Shown piece by piece: positions 42,198 to 51,333 of a stretch of DNA of 64,000 nt. The notes under the pieces are model-generated. The model was not told the DNA's origin. It ran no database searches and was given only the letters and a program-made list of their open reading frames with translations. The DNA is from Ralstonia pickettii DTP0602 (GTDB taxonomy: Bacteria > Pseudomonadota > Gammaproteobacteria > Burkholderiales > Burkholderiaceae). Both the position numbers and the translations under genes were made by a program. Location: assembly GCA_000471925.1 (NCBI GenBank), contig CP006668.1, positions 372,001 through 436,000 on the forward strand. The letters are read 5' to 3'. Numbering within the stretch: the first letter of the stretch is position 1; every line of letters starts with the position of its first letter.

Positions 42198-42623
42198 GTG
42201 GACAAGACGTTGAGTGGGCGCCGTGCTGGCGGCGTGTACAAGCGGCCGAACTTCCCGGCCGAGTTCAAACGGCGGCTGGTCGAACAATCATTTGAGCCAG
42301 GCGCGTCGGTGGCGCTGGTCGCGCGCAGCAACGATATCAACGCGAACCTGCTGTTCAAGTGGCGGCGGCATTATCTGGACGGAGCTTACGGGTTGCCGAC
42401 GTCGGCTGAGGGCGTAGCGACGAAACAGGAGACAACGGTGCCGGCACTGTTGCCGGTGAGCATCGTCGCCGAGGCGGCCGCGCATACGCCGGCGGCGCCG
42501 CTCAGTGCAGCACAGCCGTCCGAGAATGTCTGCGAGATTGAATTCGACCGTGCGCGCTTGCGGATTCGCGGCGAGGTGGCGCCGGATATGCTGCGCCTGC
42601 TGATTCGCGAGCTGTCCCGATGA
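42198..42623 (+). CDS. tnpA: IS66 accessory protein TnpA
   Basis: A 141-residue IS66 Orf1 protein with a transposase-like helix-turn-helix (FPAEFKRRLVEQSFEPGASV, SNDINANLLFKWRRHY). It starts with GTG. The stop overlaps tnpB (ATGA). Required with TnpB for transposition in this family. Confidence 0.9.
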   Translation: MDKTLSGRRAGGVYKRPNFPAEFKRRLVEQSFEPGASVALVARSNDINANLLFKWRRHYLDGAYGLPTSAEGVATKQETTVPALLPVSIVAEAAAHTPAAPLSAAQPSENVCEIEFDRARLRIRGEVAPDMLRLLIRELSR

Positions 42624-42967
42624 TTGGCTTGCCGGCGGGCACGCGCATCTGGATGGCAGCGGGAGCGACCGACATGCGCTGCGGCTTCCATGGCCTGGCC
42701 GCGAAGGTGCAGACCGCGCTGCAGGAAAACCCGCTGGGTGGCCACGTGTTTATCTTCCGGGGCCGCCGAGGGGACCTGGTCAAGATTCTCTGGGCCACCA
42801 GTGACGGACTTTGGCTGCTCGCCAAGCGGCTCGAGCGCGGCCGTTTCGTCTGGCCTCAGGCCGACAGCGGCAAGATCCACCTGACACACGCGCAACTGTC
42901 GATGCTGCTCGAGGGGATCGACTGGCGGCAACCGCGCCGCACGGCCGAGCCGCTGTCGATGTTGTAA
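42620..42967 (+). CDS. tnpB: IS66 Orf2 protein TnpB
   Basis: The 115-residue TnpB has the conserved GTRIWMAAGATDMRCGFHGLA, GHVFIFRGRRGDLVKILW and LEGIDWRQPRR segments. Full length. Function in transposition is unclear but it is needed. Confidence 0.93.
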   Translation: MIGLPAGTRIWMAAGATDMRCGFHGLAAKVQTALQENPLGGHVFIFRGRRGDLVKILWATSDGLWLLAKRLERGRFVWPQADSGKIHLTHAQLSMLLEGIDWRQPRRTAEPLSML

Positions 42968-43009
42968 ACGCTGTTGTAAACGGCGCGGCACCTGCGTAAA
43001 CTGCGCGGC

Positions 43010-44584
43010 ATGCCGGATGCCAACGACCTTCCTGACGACATCGATGCCCTCAAAGCCATGTTGCTCGAGGCCCAGGCGTCGCTGTCGCGAATGCGGCAGG
43101 ATCTGGTCGAGCGCGATCTGGAAATCGAACAACTCAAGGCGCAGATCGAGAAGCTCAAGCGCATGCAGTTCGGTCGCAGATCTGAGCAACTGGACCGGGA
43201 GATTGCACGCCTGGAGACCCGGCTGGAGGACCTGACTGGCAGCCGCGGTGCGGCAGAGGTTCGCGAAGCGCCGGCAAGCGGCGAGAGCAAGGCGCCCAGC
43301 CATCAGCGCGCTTCGCGCGAAGCCCTGCCGGACCACCTGCCGCACGAGGAACAGGTGCTTGAGCCCGAGGCGAGTTGCCCCGAGTGCGGCGGCCAGATGC
43401 AACCGCTGGGCGAGGACGTGTCCGAACAGCTTGGCCGTATCGCGGCGGCGTTCAAGGTCATTCGCACCGTCCGGCGCAAGAAGATCTGCGCCTGCTGCCG
43501 GCACATCGCGCAGCCGGCGGCACCGAGCTTGCCGATCGAGCGCGGCATTGCCCACCCGAGCTTGCTCGCCGACATCCTCGTGGCCAAATATGCCGACCAT
43601 CAACCGCTGTACCGACAGTCGGCCATCGCCGCACGCGAGAACGTCACGCTGGACCCGGCCAGCATGGGCCGATGGGTCGGCATGTGCGAGGCATTGCTCG
43701 ATCCGCTGGTGCAGGCCTTGCGCCGCTACGTGATAGCCGGTACCAAGCTGCACGCCGACGACACGCCGATTCCCGTGCTTGCGCCTGGCAACAAGAAGAC
43801 GCGAACTGGCCGGCTGTGGGTCTATGTGCGCGACGATACCCGGGCAGGCTCGGCAGAACCGCCTGCGGTATGGTTCGCATATTCGCCCAACCGCAGGGGG
43901 GAGCATCCTCAGCGCCATCTGAGCGGATTTGGCGGCATTCTGCAGGCGGACGCATACGCCGGCTTCAACGAGTTGTTTGCAGACGGCTCGGTTCGCGAAG
44001 CGGCATGCCATGCGCATGCGCGACGCAAGTTCTACGACATTCACGTGCGCACGCCGTCCGAAACGACTGCCGAGGCACTGCGTTGTATCGGTGAGCTTTA
44101 CGCCATCGAGGCCGGCATCCGCGGCAAACCGCCGGCTGAGCGGCTGCGGGTGCGCCAGGAGAAAGCCCGCCCTCTGCTTGAGCGCTACGGCGCCTGGCTC
44201 AGGGCGAAACTGCAGACGTTGTCGGCAAAATCCGAGACGGCCAAGGCGATCCAATACACGCTCAACCAGTGGGATGCGCTGACGTTGTACTGCGACGACG
44301 GGACCGCCGAGATTGACAACAACATCGCCGAGAACGCGCTGCGCTGTGTCGCCCTGGGCCGCAAGAACTTCTTGTTTGCCGGTTCCGACAGCGGCGGCGA
44401 ACGGGCGGCGGCCATGTATTCGCTGGTCGCCTCGTGCAAGCTCAATGGCATCGACCCGCGCGCCTACCTGTGCCATGTGCTGACCGGCATTGCCGATCAC
44501 CCGATCAACCGCGTTGAAGAATTGCTGCCCTGGCGTGCCCACGCACACCTGCGGAACCTGCCCACCGCGCCGCCAGGCGCCTGA
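43010..44584 (+). CDS. tnpC: IS66 transposase TnpC
   Basis: The 524-residue DDE transposase has an N-terminal leucine-rich coiled coil, a zinc-finger-like part (CPECGGQM and CACCRHI), and the catalytic core with acidic residues at Asp250/251 (HADDTPI), Asp314 (QADAYAGF) and Glu441 (NNIAENALR). Full length, no frameshift. Confidence 0.93.
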   Translation: MPDANDLPDDIDALKAMLLEAQASLSRMRQDLVERDLEIEQLKAQIEKLKRMQFGRRSEQLDREIARLETRLEDLTGSRGAAEVREAPASGESKAPSHQRASREALPDHLPHEEQVLEPEASCPECGGQMQPLGEDVSEQLGRIAAAFKVIRTVRRKKICACCRHIAQPAAPSLPIERGIAHPSLLADILVAKYADHQPLYRQSAIAARENVTLDPASMGRWVGMCEALLDPLVQALRRYVIAGTKLHADDTPIPVLAPGNKKTRTGRLWVYVRDDTRAGSAEPPAVWFAYSPNRRGEHPQRHLSGFGGILQADAYAGFNELFADGSVREAACHAHARRKFYDIHVRTPSETTAEALRCIGELYAIEAGIRGKPPAERLRVRQEKARPLLERYGAWLRAKLQTLSAKSETAKAIQYTLNQWDALTLYCDDGTAEIDNNIAENALRCVALGRKNFLFAGSDSGGERAAAMYSLVASCKLNGIDPRAYLCHVLTGIADHPINRVEELLPWRAHAHLRNLPTAPPGA

Positions 44585-44662
44585 CCAACTGCTGCCGTCT
44601 GAATGACCCCGCTTCACGGCTCACGGCGTGGAAGCGCCCCCACTCGCCTGCACAAAACACTC

Positions 44663-45006
44663 CGTTACCCGGTAACGTGGCTGGGCGCCCGGCGAGCGAA
44701 GAAGTACGTGTCCCAATCAGGCGAGTCCGGATCGAGTCTGCGGACAATCGCGTCGTCAGCCCGCACGATCAACCGCTCCAGCATCTCTCGCTTCGTTACC
44801 GAGTAACGGCGCGCCAGGCGAGCAAGGGCAAAGTCCGCCTCCGTGGTCACCCACATGCTCAACCGACGCTCTCCGTTACCATCGTTGCCTGTCGTCACGC
44901 GCCTTGCTCGGTAGGCGGCTTGCCGCTGTGCCGTCGTTTGTGCCATCTCGCTTCTCCTTTGCGACCGTTACCCAGTAACGACCTCGCTGTGCGTTACTGG
45001 GTAACG
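44663..45006. promoter_or_regulatory. Four copies of a 15-bp palindrome around the passenger gene
   Basis: Sites at 44663-44677 (CGTTACCCGGTAACG, perfect), 44794-44808, 44966-44980 and 44992-45006 share the form CGTTAC-N3-GTAACG. The last two lie 26 bp apart between the passenger start and the right inverted repeat, as operators would. Confidence 0.75.
44665..44946 (-). CDS. IS66 passenger: small ribbon-helix-helix-like protein
   Basis: A 93-residue protein (MAQTTAQRQAAYRARR at the start, then NGERRLSMWVTTEADFALARLARRYSVTKREMLERLI) with the strand-helix-helix layout of RHH DNA-binding proteins. AAGGAG lies seven bases before the ATG. It faces the transposase genes. Two 15-bp palindromes precede it, one lies within it and one covers its stop codon, so it probably represses itself and perhaps the element. 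Small proteins of this type are known with some IS66 elements, to my recollection. Confidence 0.75.
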   Translation of the reverse strand: MAQTTAQRQAAYRARRVTTGNDGNGERRLSMWVTTEADFALARLARRYSVTKREMLERLIVRADDAIVRRLDPDSPDWDTYFFARRAPSHVTG

Positions 45007-45054
45007 GAACATCCTCAAAGCAGACAGCATCTCGTGATCTATGGGACAGGGGCA

Positions 45055-45079
45055 AGAACGGTCTTCGTGAGGCGCTTAC
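45055..45079 (-). repeat. IS66 right inverted repeat
   Basis: Reverse complement begins GTAAGCGCCTCACGAAG; the mate of 42114-42138. Confidence 0.9.
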
Positions 45080-45115
45080 ACTGATAGCACAGAGGATGAA
45101 TTTCTTCTTGTTCAT
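45080..45115 (-). pseudogene. First 12 codons of the IS66-split exported protein
   Basis: On the minus strand this reads ATG AAC AAG AAG AAA TTC and onward (MNKKKFILCAIS) with a GAAGGAA ribosome site before it. It joins in frame to VLSLDLGYVASTANA at 42105, restoring a complete signal peptide with an ANA cleavage site. Confidence 0.8.
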
Positions 45116-46090
45116 GGCATTCTTCCTTCGCGTTCTGATAACGCAACCCAGGATGCCCCGCTGGCGCTGAAGGCGAGCAGCCACTGATAACGCGCCGGCG
45201 TAATCGGGGCTCCTTGGGGGTATGAAGGCGTGGAGTGCCCAATGGAAGGGGCGACTCCACGCTGCCCGCTGAGTTGAAAAGCTCCGGCTCGCGCGGAAAG
45301 TGTTTCTCCCCTGAAGCTGTGTGGGACCCCGCGGAGTGCAACGCTTTTCGCTGATGTGCAGCGCCAGGTGAGATGTGTCGTTCAGTGTGGCGACGCAGCG
45401 TCCATGCGTACCGACACAGGTAACCCGGAAGCGCCATGTTATGAGGGACGATTTAGCTGCACACCGACGACGCGCCAGATTACTTCATCGTTATGCTGGT
45501 GTGCGGGCTGACCCGTACCCAGAGGGCCTGGAAGTACAGGGACTGGTATCGGGCCTTCCCCGATTCAATCTAGCACCCGATCAGATGCTTCTCAAATTCG
45601 ATTCGGGTCGCCTTGAGGGGCGGCACAATCTTTCACCCGTTTGAGTTTGATGGTTGTCCTCGCGCAGCAAAGAAGCTCAGCAGCCAAGGTAACGGCGAGC
45701 ACAACATTCGCGGGCTTTCGATCCCGCCATTCTCATCCTGGGCAACGTCTGGCCATCCTGCAGACGAACCTTTGCCGCACGTTGCGCCAAATGCAAGCAT
45801 GTGCTGATGAGCCCGCAGGCACGGCCGTGCCGATTCCTACACAGCATGGCATCCGTGCAGCCGTCGGTGGCGTTCAGTACCCCTGCATCCATTGCCTACG
45901 CGTTTACCCGGGGCGAAATTCGACGCCCCGTGTAAGAAGCAGGTAAGGGGAGCCCGTTAATTTATGCAGCACGGACTTCGGATGACGCCACGCATGGGCC
46001 TGTCGGAACGGCACGCCAGCGCGGACTAATCGCATCCGGCGCAGCATCGGCTGCAACCGCAATGCGAAGCATAAATGGCAGGAGACAGGA
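45116..46090. other. 975-bp region without a supported gene
   Basis: Promoter and leader of the IS-split exported gene should lie at the left edge. The remainder has only short frames with no ribosome site. One frame around 45438-45600 shows weak similarity to the start of SOS-associated peptidases (RFNLAPDQ), probably chance or decay. The leader of the DUF485 gene fills the right end (GGAGACAGG before 46091). Confidence 0.5.
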
Positions 46091-46396
46091 ATGAATGAAG
46101 ATCTGGTCAGGAGACTGAAGGCAAATCCCCGGTATCGCGAGCTGGTCCACAGGCGCTCAAGGCTTGGATGGACGTTGACCGCCGCCATGCTCGTCATCTA
46201 TTACGGCTACGTGCTGCTCATCGCCTTTGACAAGGAACTTCTTGCCGCGAAGATGGGAACCGGGGTGATGACGTGGGGCATGCCCATCGGCCTGTTCGTG
46301 ATCGTCTTTACCGTCGCCATCACCGGGTTCTACGTACGCCATGCCAACGGCGCCTACGATGAGCTGACAGAGCAGATCAAGCGGGAGGTCGCATGA
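46091..46396 (+). CDS. DUF485 membrane protein, partner of ActP
   Basis: The 101-residue YjcH-like protein has two membrane helices ([17 protein letters not shown] and [19 protein letters not shown]) and the N-terminal motif [14 protein letters not shown]. It overlaps the ActP gene by four bases, the standard pairing for acetate permease operons. It may assist folding or activity of the permease. Confidence 0.92.
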   Translation: MNEDLVRRLKANPRYRELVHRRSRLGWTLTAAMLVIYYGYVLLIAFDKELLAAKMGTGVMTWGMPIGLFVIVFTVAITGFYVRHANGAYDELTEQIKREVA

Positions 46397-48054
46397 AGAC
46401 CCGTCACGCAATCCTCGCCTGTGCGGCGCTGCTGTTGTCGACGGCCGCGCTCGCGGCCGGTGGCGACCTTGGCCAGGCGGTGCGGCAGCCGACCAACTGG
46501 ACGGCAATCGGGATGTTCATGCTGTTCGTCATCGGCACGCTGTACATCACCAAGTGGGCGGCATCGAAGACCAAATCCGCCGCGGCGTTTTATACGGGTG
46601 GGGGCGGCATCACCGGCTTCCAGAACGGCCTGGCGATCGCCGGGGATTTCATGTCGGCGGCGTCATTTCTCGGCATTTCGGCTGCGGTCTACGCCAACGG
46701 CTATGACGGCCTGATCTATTCCATTGGCTTCCTTGTCGGCTGGCCGGTCATTACCTTCCTGATGGCGGAGCGGCTGCGCAACCTGGGCCGGTTCACCTTC
46801 GCCGACGTGGCGGCGTATCGCTTCAAGCAGGGGCCGGTGCGTGCATTCGCGGCGTCGGGCACGCTGGTGGTGGTGGCTTTCTACCTGATCGCGCAGATGG
46901 TGGGCGCGGGGCAACTGATTAAGCTGCTGTTCGGGCTGGAATACTGGATCGCCGTGGTCATCGTGGGCGGGCTCATGATGGTGTACGTGCTGTTCGGCGG
47001 CATGACGGCGACGACGTGGGTACAGATCATCAAGGCCTGCCTGCTGCTCGGCGGCGCTTCGTTCATGGCCTTCATGGTGCTGGCCCAGTTCCACTTCAGC
47101 CCCGAGGCCTTGTTCGCGAAAGCCGTCGAAGTCCACGCCAAGCAGGACTCCATCATGGGGCCGGGCAACTTCATCAAGGATCCCGTCTCGGCGATCTCGT
47201 TTGGCATTGCGCTGATGTTCGGTACGGCAGGCCTGCCGCACATCCTGATGCGCTTCTTCACCGTGCCCAACGCCAAGGAGGCGCGCAAGTCGGTGTTCTG
47301 GGCAACGACCTGGATCGGCTACTTCTATATCCTGACCTTCATCATCGGCTTTGGCGCGATCGTGCTGGTCGGAACCAACCCGAGCTTCCAGGATGCCAGC
47401 GGCAAGCTGCATGGCGGCGTCAATATGGCGGCCGTACATCTTGCCAGCGCGGTTGGCGGGAATGTGTTCCTCGGTTTCATCTCCGCCGTGGCGTTTGCAA
47501 CGATCCTGGCCGTCGTGGCCGGCCTGACCCTTGCCGGTGCATCAGCCGTGTCGCACGATCTCTATGCAACGGTATTCAAGAAGGGCAAGGCGACCAGTGC
47601 CGTTGAATTGCGTGTGTCGCGTATCACGACCGTGATTCTCGGCATGGTCGCGGTGGTCCTCGGCATTGTCTTCGAGAAGCAGAACATCGCGTTCATGGTA
47701 TCGCTTGCCTTCGCCGTGGCGGCGTCGGCCAACTTCCCGGTGCTGTTCATGTCGGTGCTGTGGAAGGGTTGCACCACCCGGGGCGCGACCGCGGGCGGCT
47801 TCCTGGGACTGTTGACGGCGGTGGTCCTGACCATCCTGTCGCAGGCGGTCTGGGTCGATGTGTTCCACTTCAAGGACGCGCCGTTCCCCTACACGTCCCC
47901 GGCATTGTTCTCGATGACGGCTGGCTTCCTCGGGATCTGGTTCTTCTCGATTACCGACAAGTCGAAGCGGGCGCTACTGGACAAGGCTGGCTTTGAAGCC
48001 CAGGAGTTGCGCTCCGAGACCGGTATCGGCGCTGTGGAGGCAGCAAGTCACTGA
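46393..48054 (+). CDS. actP: Acetate/cation symporter ActP
   Basis: A 553-residue sodium:solute symporter. Signal-like N-terminus ([21 protein letters not shown]), then about 13 helices including [24 protein letters not shown] and [18 protein letters not shown], diagnostic of ActP. It imports acetate and similar short acids. With malonate decarboxylase releasing acetate at the left end, and a Bug-rich neighbourhood, it fits a short-acid specialist. No acs gene is adjacent. Confidence 0.93.
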   Translation: MKTRHAILACAALLLSTAALAAGGDLGQAVRQPTNWTAIGMFMLFVIGTLYITKWAASKTKSAAAFYTGGGGITGFQNGLAIAGDFMSAASFLGISAAVYANGYDGLIYSIGFLVGWPVITFLMAERLRNLGRFTFADVAAYRFKQGPVRAFAASGTLVVVAFYLIAQMVGAGQLIKLLFGLEYWIAVVIVGGLMMVYVLFGGMTATTWVQIIKACLLLGGASFMAFMVLAQFHFSPEALFAKAVEVHAKQDSIMGPGNFIKDPVSAISFGIALMFGTAGLPHILMRFFTVPNAKEARKSVFWATTWIGYFYILTFIIGFGAIVLVGTNPSFQDASGKLHGGVNMAAVHLASAVGGNVFLGFISAVAFATILAVVAGLTLAGASAVSHDLYATVFKKGKATSAVELRVSRITTVILGMVAVVLGIVFEKQNIAFMVSLAFAVAASANFPVLFMSVLWKGCTTRGATAGGFLGLLTAVVLTILSQAVWVDVFHFKDAPFPYTSPALFSMTAGFLGIWFFSITDKSKRALLDKAGFEAQELRSETGIGAVEAASH

Positions 48055-48186
48055 ACAGCGGTCTCGACGCATCTGGCTTGTGCCTGCCGCCGTTCAAGGA
48101 TGACTGGCGGTGGGCGCTTCTGGCCGGGAAGGGGGGTGGTCGGCGATTAGCCGGTTGGCCACCGTCGACCCTTCCCAGTTGTGCGT

Positions 48187-48906
48187 TTACCGAAGCTCGA
48201 AATCGGACAGGTCGATCCAGACCAGCGTGCGATCGCGATCCGGGCGCAGATCCGCGCCGCGCGGGTGGGCACGTCGCTGACGCGGGAAGCGGATGCCCTG
48301 GGCTTCAACGATGTCATAAACATACTGAGCCGCAGGTAGGCCGCCGGACACGTCAACCTGATAGTCGTGACGGCGAAGCAGGAAATCCGGACCGAAATAG
48401 AATTCCTGAACCGGACTGTGGGTGGCAATGGCAGGCGGAAACGTGGCACGCAGAACCCGCCAGGTCTCGCCGTCCTCGCTCCAGGGAGCGACCTCCTCGA
48501 CGGCAACGCCTGGCATGGCGAGCAGAAACGGCGTTGTCAGATAGGTCCACAGGGCATAGCCACTGAAATAGGCACGGTGCAGTGGATCCCAGTGTGTGTC
48601 CAGGCCGTGGCCGTCAAACGCTGTCTTTGGATTTTCCCGATCTGCGATGGTCGCGTTGTTGCCGTCCCGGATCACGACCCGGTTCGGAACGAACGTCATG
48701 ACGTGGTCGGATGCTCCGTAGGGAGTCACCGTCATCCATTCCTCCTGGGTCTTTGCGGTGACACGACGGGGGTTGTCGTCCGCGACCAGGCCTTTTGCCG
48801 GCCAAAGATCGCCTCCGGAGACGATGGTGGCGCTTACCGTCTGGAAAGCATTCCAGCGTTCAAGACCGCCATGTGCGGCAACAACCTGCTCCAGTAGATC
48901 GTTCAT
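48187..48906 (-). CDS. Conserved protein of unknown function downstream of HxlR
   Basis: The 239-residue protein has no signal peptide and begins MNDLLEQVVAAHGGLERWNAF, a start seen in lipoprotein-localisation-like beta-barrel proteins that lack export. Beta-rich middle (MTFVPNRVVIRDGNNATIA) and HDYQVDVSGGLPAAQYVYDI near the end. It starts 46 bp after the HxlR stop on the same strand and is probably its co-transcribed target. Function unknown. Confidence 0.65.
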   Translation of the reverse strand: MNDLLEQVVAAHGGLERWNAFQTVSATIVSGGDLWPAKGLVADDNPRRVTAKTQEEWMTVTPYGASDHVMTFVPNRVVIRDGNNATIADRENPKTAFDGHGLDTHWDPLHRAYFSGYALWTYLTTPFLLAMPGVAVEEVAPWSEDGETWRVLRATFPPAIATHSPVQEFYFGPDFLLRRHDYQVDVSGGLPAAQYVYDIVEAQGIRFPRQRRAHPRGADLRPDRDRTLVWIDLSDFELR

Positions 48907-48952
48907 ATCAAAGCTCCATCAGGCGGCGTGCCCGTTCATGAACCCTCGAACC

Positions 48953-49486
48953 TCACCGCTTGCCCTCCTTGAACGCAATCCGCCTCGCTTCCCGCTCGCG
49001 TTCAAAGCCCGGGCTCAGCGACAGCTCGAGATCGCTCCTGTCGACCGTTGTCCCGCACGCCGGGCACGCGCTGCCGGGCCCGACTTCGTGCCCACAGGCG
49101 CGATGGGTGACTTTCACGGCAAAATCTTCCCCCCGGCTCTTGCACCAGGTCTCGCCCCACACCCTGAGGGCCTGCACGACGGGGTAGAACGCGTTGCCCT
49201 TCGGGGTCAGCCGATATTCGTACCGCAGCGGCCGTTCGCTGTACGGATGGCGCTCGATGATGCCGTCCGCTTCCAGCGCCTTCAGGCGCGTGGCAAGCAT
49301 CTGCGGTGTCGCTTCGGTCTGGATCTGGATCTCCTCGAAGCGGGTGGCACCTAGGTACAGCTCGCGCAGGATCAGCACGCTCCATTTGTCGCCCACCACC
49401 TCCACGGATCGGGCGATCGGGCAGCTCGTGGTTACCGGTTTGGCGTTGCGTCGCACCTTTCCCTCCCAGTCGTCTATTGATTTCAT
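48953..49486 (-). CDS. HxlR-family regulator with C-terminal zinc-ribbon-like tail
   Basis: The 177-residue protein has an HxlR winged helix (TSCPIARSVEVVGDKWSVLILREL, TPQMLATRLKALEADGIIERH). The tail, after residue 110, has cysteines in the pattern CGHE...CPACGTT, which could bind zinc. The ATG at 49486 matches the usual family start; a longer form from 49516 is possible. Confidence 0.85.
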   Translation of the reverse strand: MKSIDDWEGKVRRNAKPVTTSCPIARSVEVVGDKWSVLILRELYLGATRFEEIQIQTEATPQMLATRLKALEADGIIERHPYSERPLRYEYRLTPKGNAFYPVVQALRVWGETWCKSRGEDFAVKVTHRACGHEVGPGSACPACGTTVDRSDLELSLSPGFEREREARRIAFKEGKR

Positions 49487-49963
49487 AGTAGCACGATCTG
49501 CCGCTAGGATATGCATTATGTGACTTATACTGCACCAGTGTCGCGAATTTTGGCCGAGTTAAAGCATGGCTGAGCGTCGGGCAGGTTGGCAACTATGATT
49601 GCCATATGTATTGAGATACTGAGGTGGGACGGATCCGCCCGAACTGACAGAGGACATTCCGAGCCCCGATCCTGCTGTGGCCGGTCCTTGAGCGCGCCGC
49701 GCTCCCGGCACTTTCCTGCATCCGGCGAGACCACACCGCCTTCCCCCGCCTCCTTCCGGCCTGCTCGCAAGGCCGGTTTCCTGCGCCTCTTTGTACCTCC
49801 TTGTATCGAGCCGGCGGCACGATACGTGCCCTCACACAAACGGCCTTTGCCCGCAATGGGCGAGATACATCGGTCTTCTTAAATGCGTCTGGCGGCACGG
49901 CGGCGCGCAAGCATAGCGATCCCCGGCCCGCAATACCCCACGCAATCTCTCCAGGAAACCAAT
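49487..49963. other. 477-bp region without a supported gene
   Basis: Holds the hxlR promoter at the left and the leader of the repeat-peptide gene at the right (CCAGGAAACC). Frames on both strands here are Arg/Pro-rich with no protein-like pattern. No strong palindrome was found, and no copy of the OhrR-like site. Confidence 0.5.
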
Positions 49964-50197
49964 ATGACTACCCAATTCACCAAGCGCATCGTCCTTGCCA
50001 TCGCCCTGGTTGCCGCCGCAGCGGGCGCCCAGGCCGGCAACGTGGGCGCGCGCGACCCGTACAGCGACGGCGCCCGTTCCGTGCAGGGCGCACGCGACCC
50101 GTTCACCGACGGTGCCCGCTCCGTGCAGGACGCTCGCGATCCGTTCACCGACGGCGCGCGCAACGTCGATCCCTACCTGGACGGCGCCCGCGCCTGA
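49964..50197 (+). CDS. Small secreted protein with DGARSV repeats, second copy
   Basis: The 77-residue protein has a signal peptide (MTTQFTKRIVLAIALVAAA, cleavage after AQA) and four repeats such as ARDPYSDGARSVQG, ARDPFTDGARSVQD and ARDPFTDGARNV, ending DPYLDGARA. It has no cysteine. AGGAAA precedes the ATG. It is a paralogue of 27256-27510 (same signal-peptide pattern and unit). Its TGA overlaps an ATG that opens a broken DUF692 gene, so the peptide may once have been the substrate of that enzyme family (inference). Confidence 0.7.
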   Translation: MTTQFTKRIVLAIALVAAAAGAQAGNVGARDPYSDGARSVQGARDPFTDGARSVQDARDPFTDGARNVDPYLDGARA

Positions 50198-50433
50198 TGT
50201 CCCACTTGCGCCGGCTCAAGGCCCTGGTCGACAAGACCGAGCCCCTCTATGTCTCCGAGCCCCTGAGCTGGTCTCGGATCGGCGGATTCAATTCGCACGA
50301 CCTGCTGCCGCTCCCCTATACCGAAGAGGCGCTGGATATCGTCTGCGCCAAATATCTCGATGGCGCAGGACGTGCTCGGCCGCGCCATGCTGTTCGAGAA
50401 CCCGACCAGCTATCTTGCCTTCGACGGCGGTGA
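50197..50433 (+). pseudogene. Broken DUF692 (multinuclear iron-dependent oxidase) gene fragment
   Basis: The first frame reads HLRRLKALVDKTEPLYVSEP, then LSWSRIGG and DLLPLPYTEEALDIVC, matching about residues 70-130 of DUF692/MNIO enzymes. Near 50360 the match moves to the next frame: AQDVLGRAMLFENPTSYLAF. Both the N-terminal part and all sequence after about residue 150, including most metal ligands, are missing. MNIO enzymes modify RiPP precursor peptides. The ATG overlaps the stop of the repeat-peptide gene (TGATG). Confidence 0.72.
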
Positions 50434-50601
50434 CGGAGTTGGTGCGCGGCGGCAAATGGCGTACGTAATCCCGGCTGGGCGCGGCGGTCGTCATATATAG
50501 CCGTCACGCCTGTCGCGACTGTAGCGCCTGCGCACCAATGGCTACAGGCGTTGATGATCGCCGCGATGGCGATCGACTTTCAGCAATGCCTGGCACTCAC
50601 G

Positions 50602-50645
50602 GCAACTGCGCCACCCGGGGAGCTTACTCCGGGTGGCGCAGTTGC
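50602..50645. terminator. Perfect 17-bp hairpin, possible terminator
   Basis: GCAACTGCGCCACCCGG (50602-50618) and its exact reverse complement (50629-50645) flank a 10-base loop. No T tract follows on either strand. It lies 27 bp beyond the DUF4148 stop, so it may protect the 3' end of that minus-strand message or act in both directions. Confidence 0.5.
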
Positions 50646-50672
50646 ACGTGGGCGCGCGTCGTTCTTGCCGGA

Positions 50673-50939
50673 TCAGCGCGCGGCGGCGTCTCCCTGGGCC
50701 GCCCGCAGGCTTTCATAAACGGCAAACCGGCGCTGGTATTCCGCGCTGTTGACATCGGGGCCGCGGTCGCCGCGCCAGTACTCGGCTAGGCCTGCGCGCG
50801 TCCAGGCTTCAAGGTCGGCACGCACTTCCGCGCGCGTCAGGGGTCGGGCTGCACCGCTGGCGTCGGCGGCATGTGCCGCGACCGCGAGCGTCGAGAAGAG
50901 CAGGGCAGCGGCGAGGGAAGAGATCGTGATGGGTTTCAT
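50673..50939 (-). CDS. DUF4148 exported protein
   Basis: An 88-residue secreted protein: signal peptide (MKPITISSLAAALLFSTLAV, AHA cleavage) and the DUF4148 core PLTRAEVRADLEAWTRAGL. Burkholderiales genomes hold many copies; function is unknown. AAGGACC precedes the ATG. Confidence 0.85.
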   Translation of the reverse strand: MKPITISSLAAALLFSTLAVAAHAADASGAARPLTRAEVRADLEAWTRAGLAEYWRGDRGPDVNSAEYQRRFAVYESLRAAQGDAAAR

Positions 50940-51333
50940 GTTGGTTTAGGTCCTTCTTGAGTTCTGCAGGGCATCCGGTACGATGGTTCAAGTGCGCACG
51001 GCGTTGATCACCCCATGGCATCTGAACCGCGTCCGGAGCTTGCATTTCACCGCTGCGGTGTATCCCCAATGTTTCCGCCAGGGGCGATGCTTGTATAACT
51101 GCTTGTCAATGCCGTTGCTTCACACATTGCGATACGCGAGCGGCGTGGGTTCGTCGCGCGGTGACGGTTTGGCGGCACATTTCCTGCCGTCGCCATGTAT
51201 CGATGTGTGTGCAGGCGGCATCCATACACAGACGCTTTCAAATCCACGCCCTCATGGAAACAGGGCGGATACACGCCCACCGTCAAATCGCTGCTGCCCT
51301 GAAGACGAGCCAAAAAAGACGATTGGAGGACCC
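50940..51333. other. 394-bp upstream region of the porin gene
   Basis: Contains divergent promoters for the DUF4148 and porin genes. No clear dyad or known riboswitch fold was recognised. A GGAGGA ribosome site ends the region. Confidence 0.45.

Larger units (their letters stand above)
42114..45079 (+). mobile_element. Complete IS66-family element with passenger gene
   Basis: A 2,966-bp element bounded by inverted repeats that start GTAAGCG and agree over 25 consecutive bases (42114-42138 and 45055-45079). It carries tnpA, tnpB and tnpC in the usual order, then about 500 bp with a reverse-strand passenger gene and palindromic sites. An imperfect 8-bp duplication flanks it. All three transposition genes are open, so it may be active. 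Confidence 0.92.

Noticed and set aside
45438..45600. Possible remnant of an SOS-response-associated peptidase (RYAG then RFNLAPDQ)
   Set aside because: Only two short patches match, the essential Cys2 is absent, and no later catalytic motif follows.
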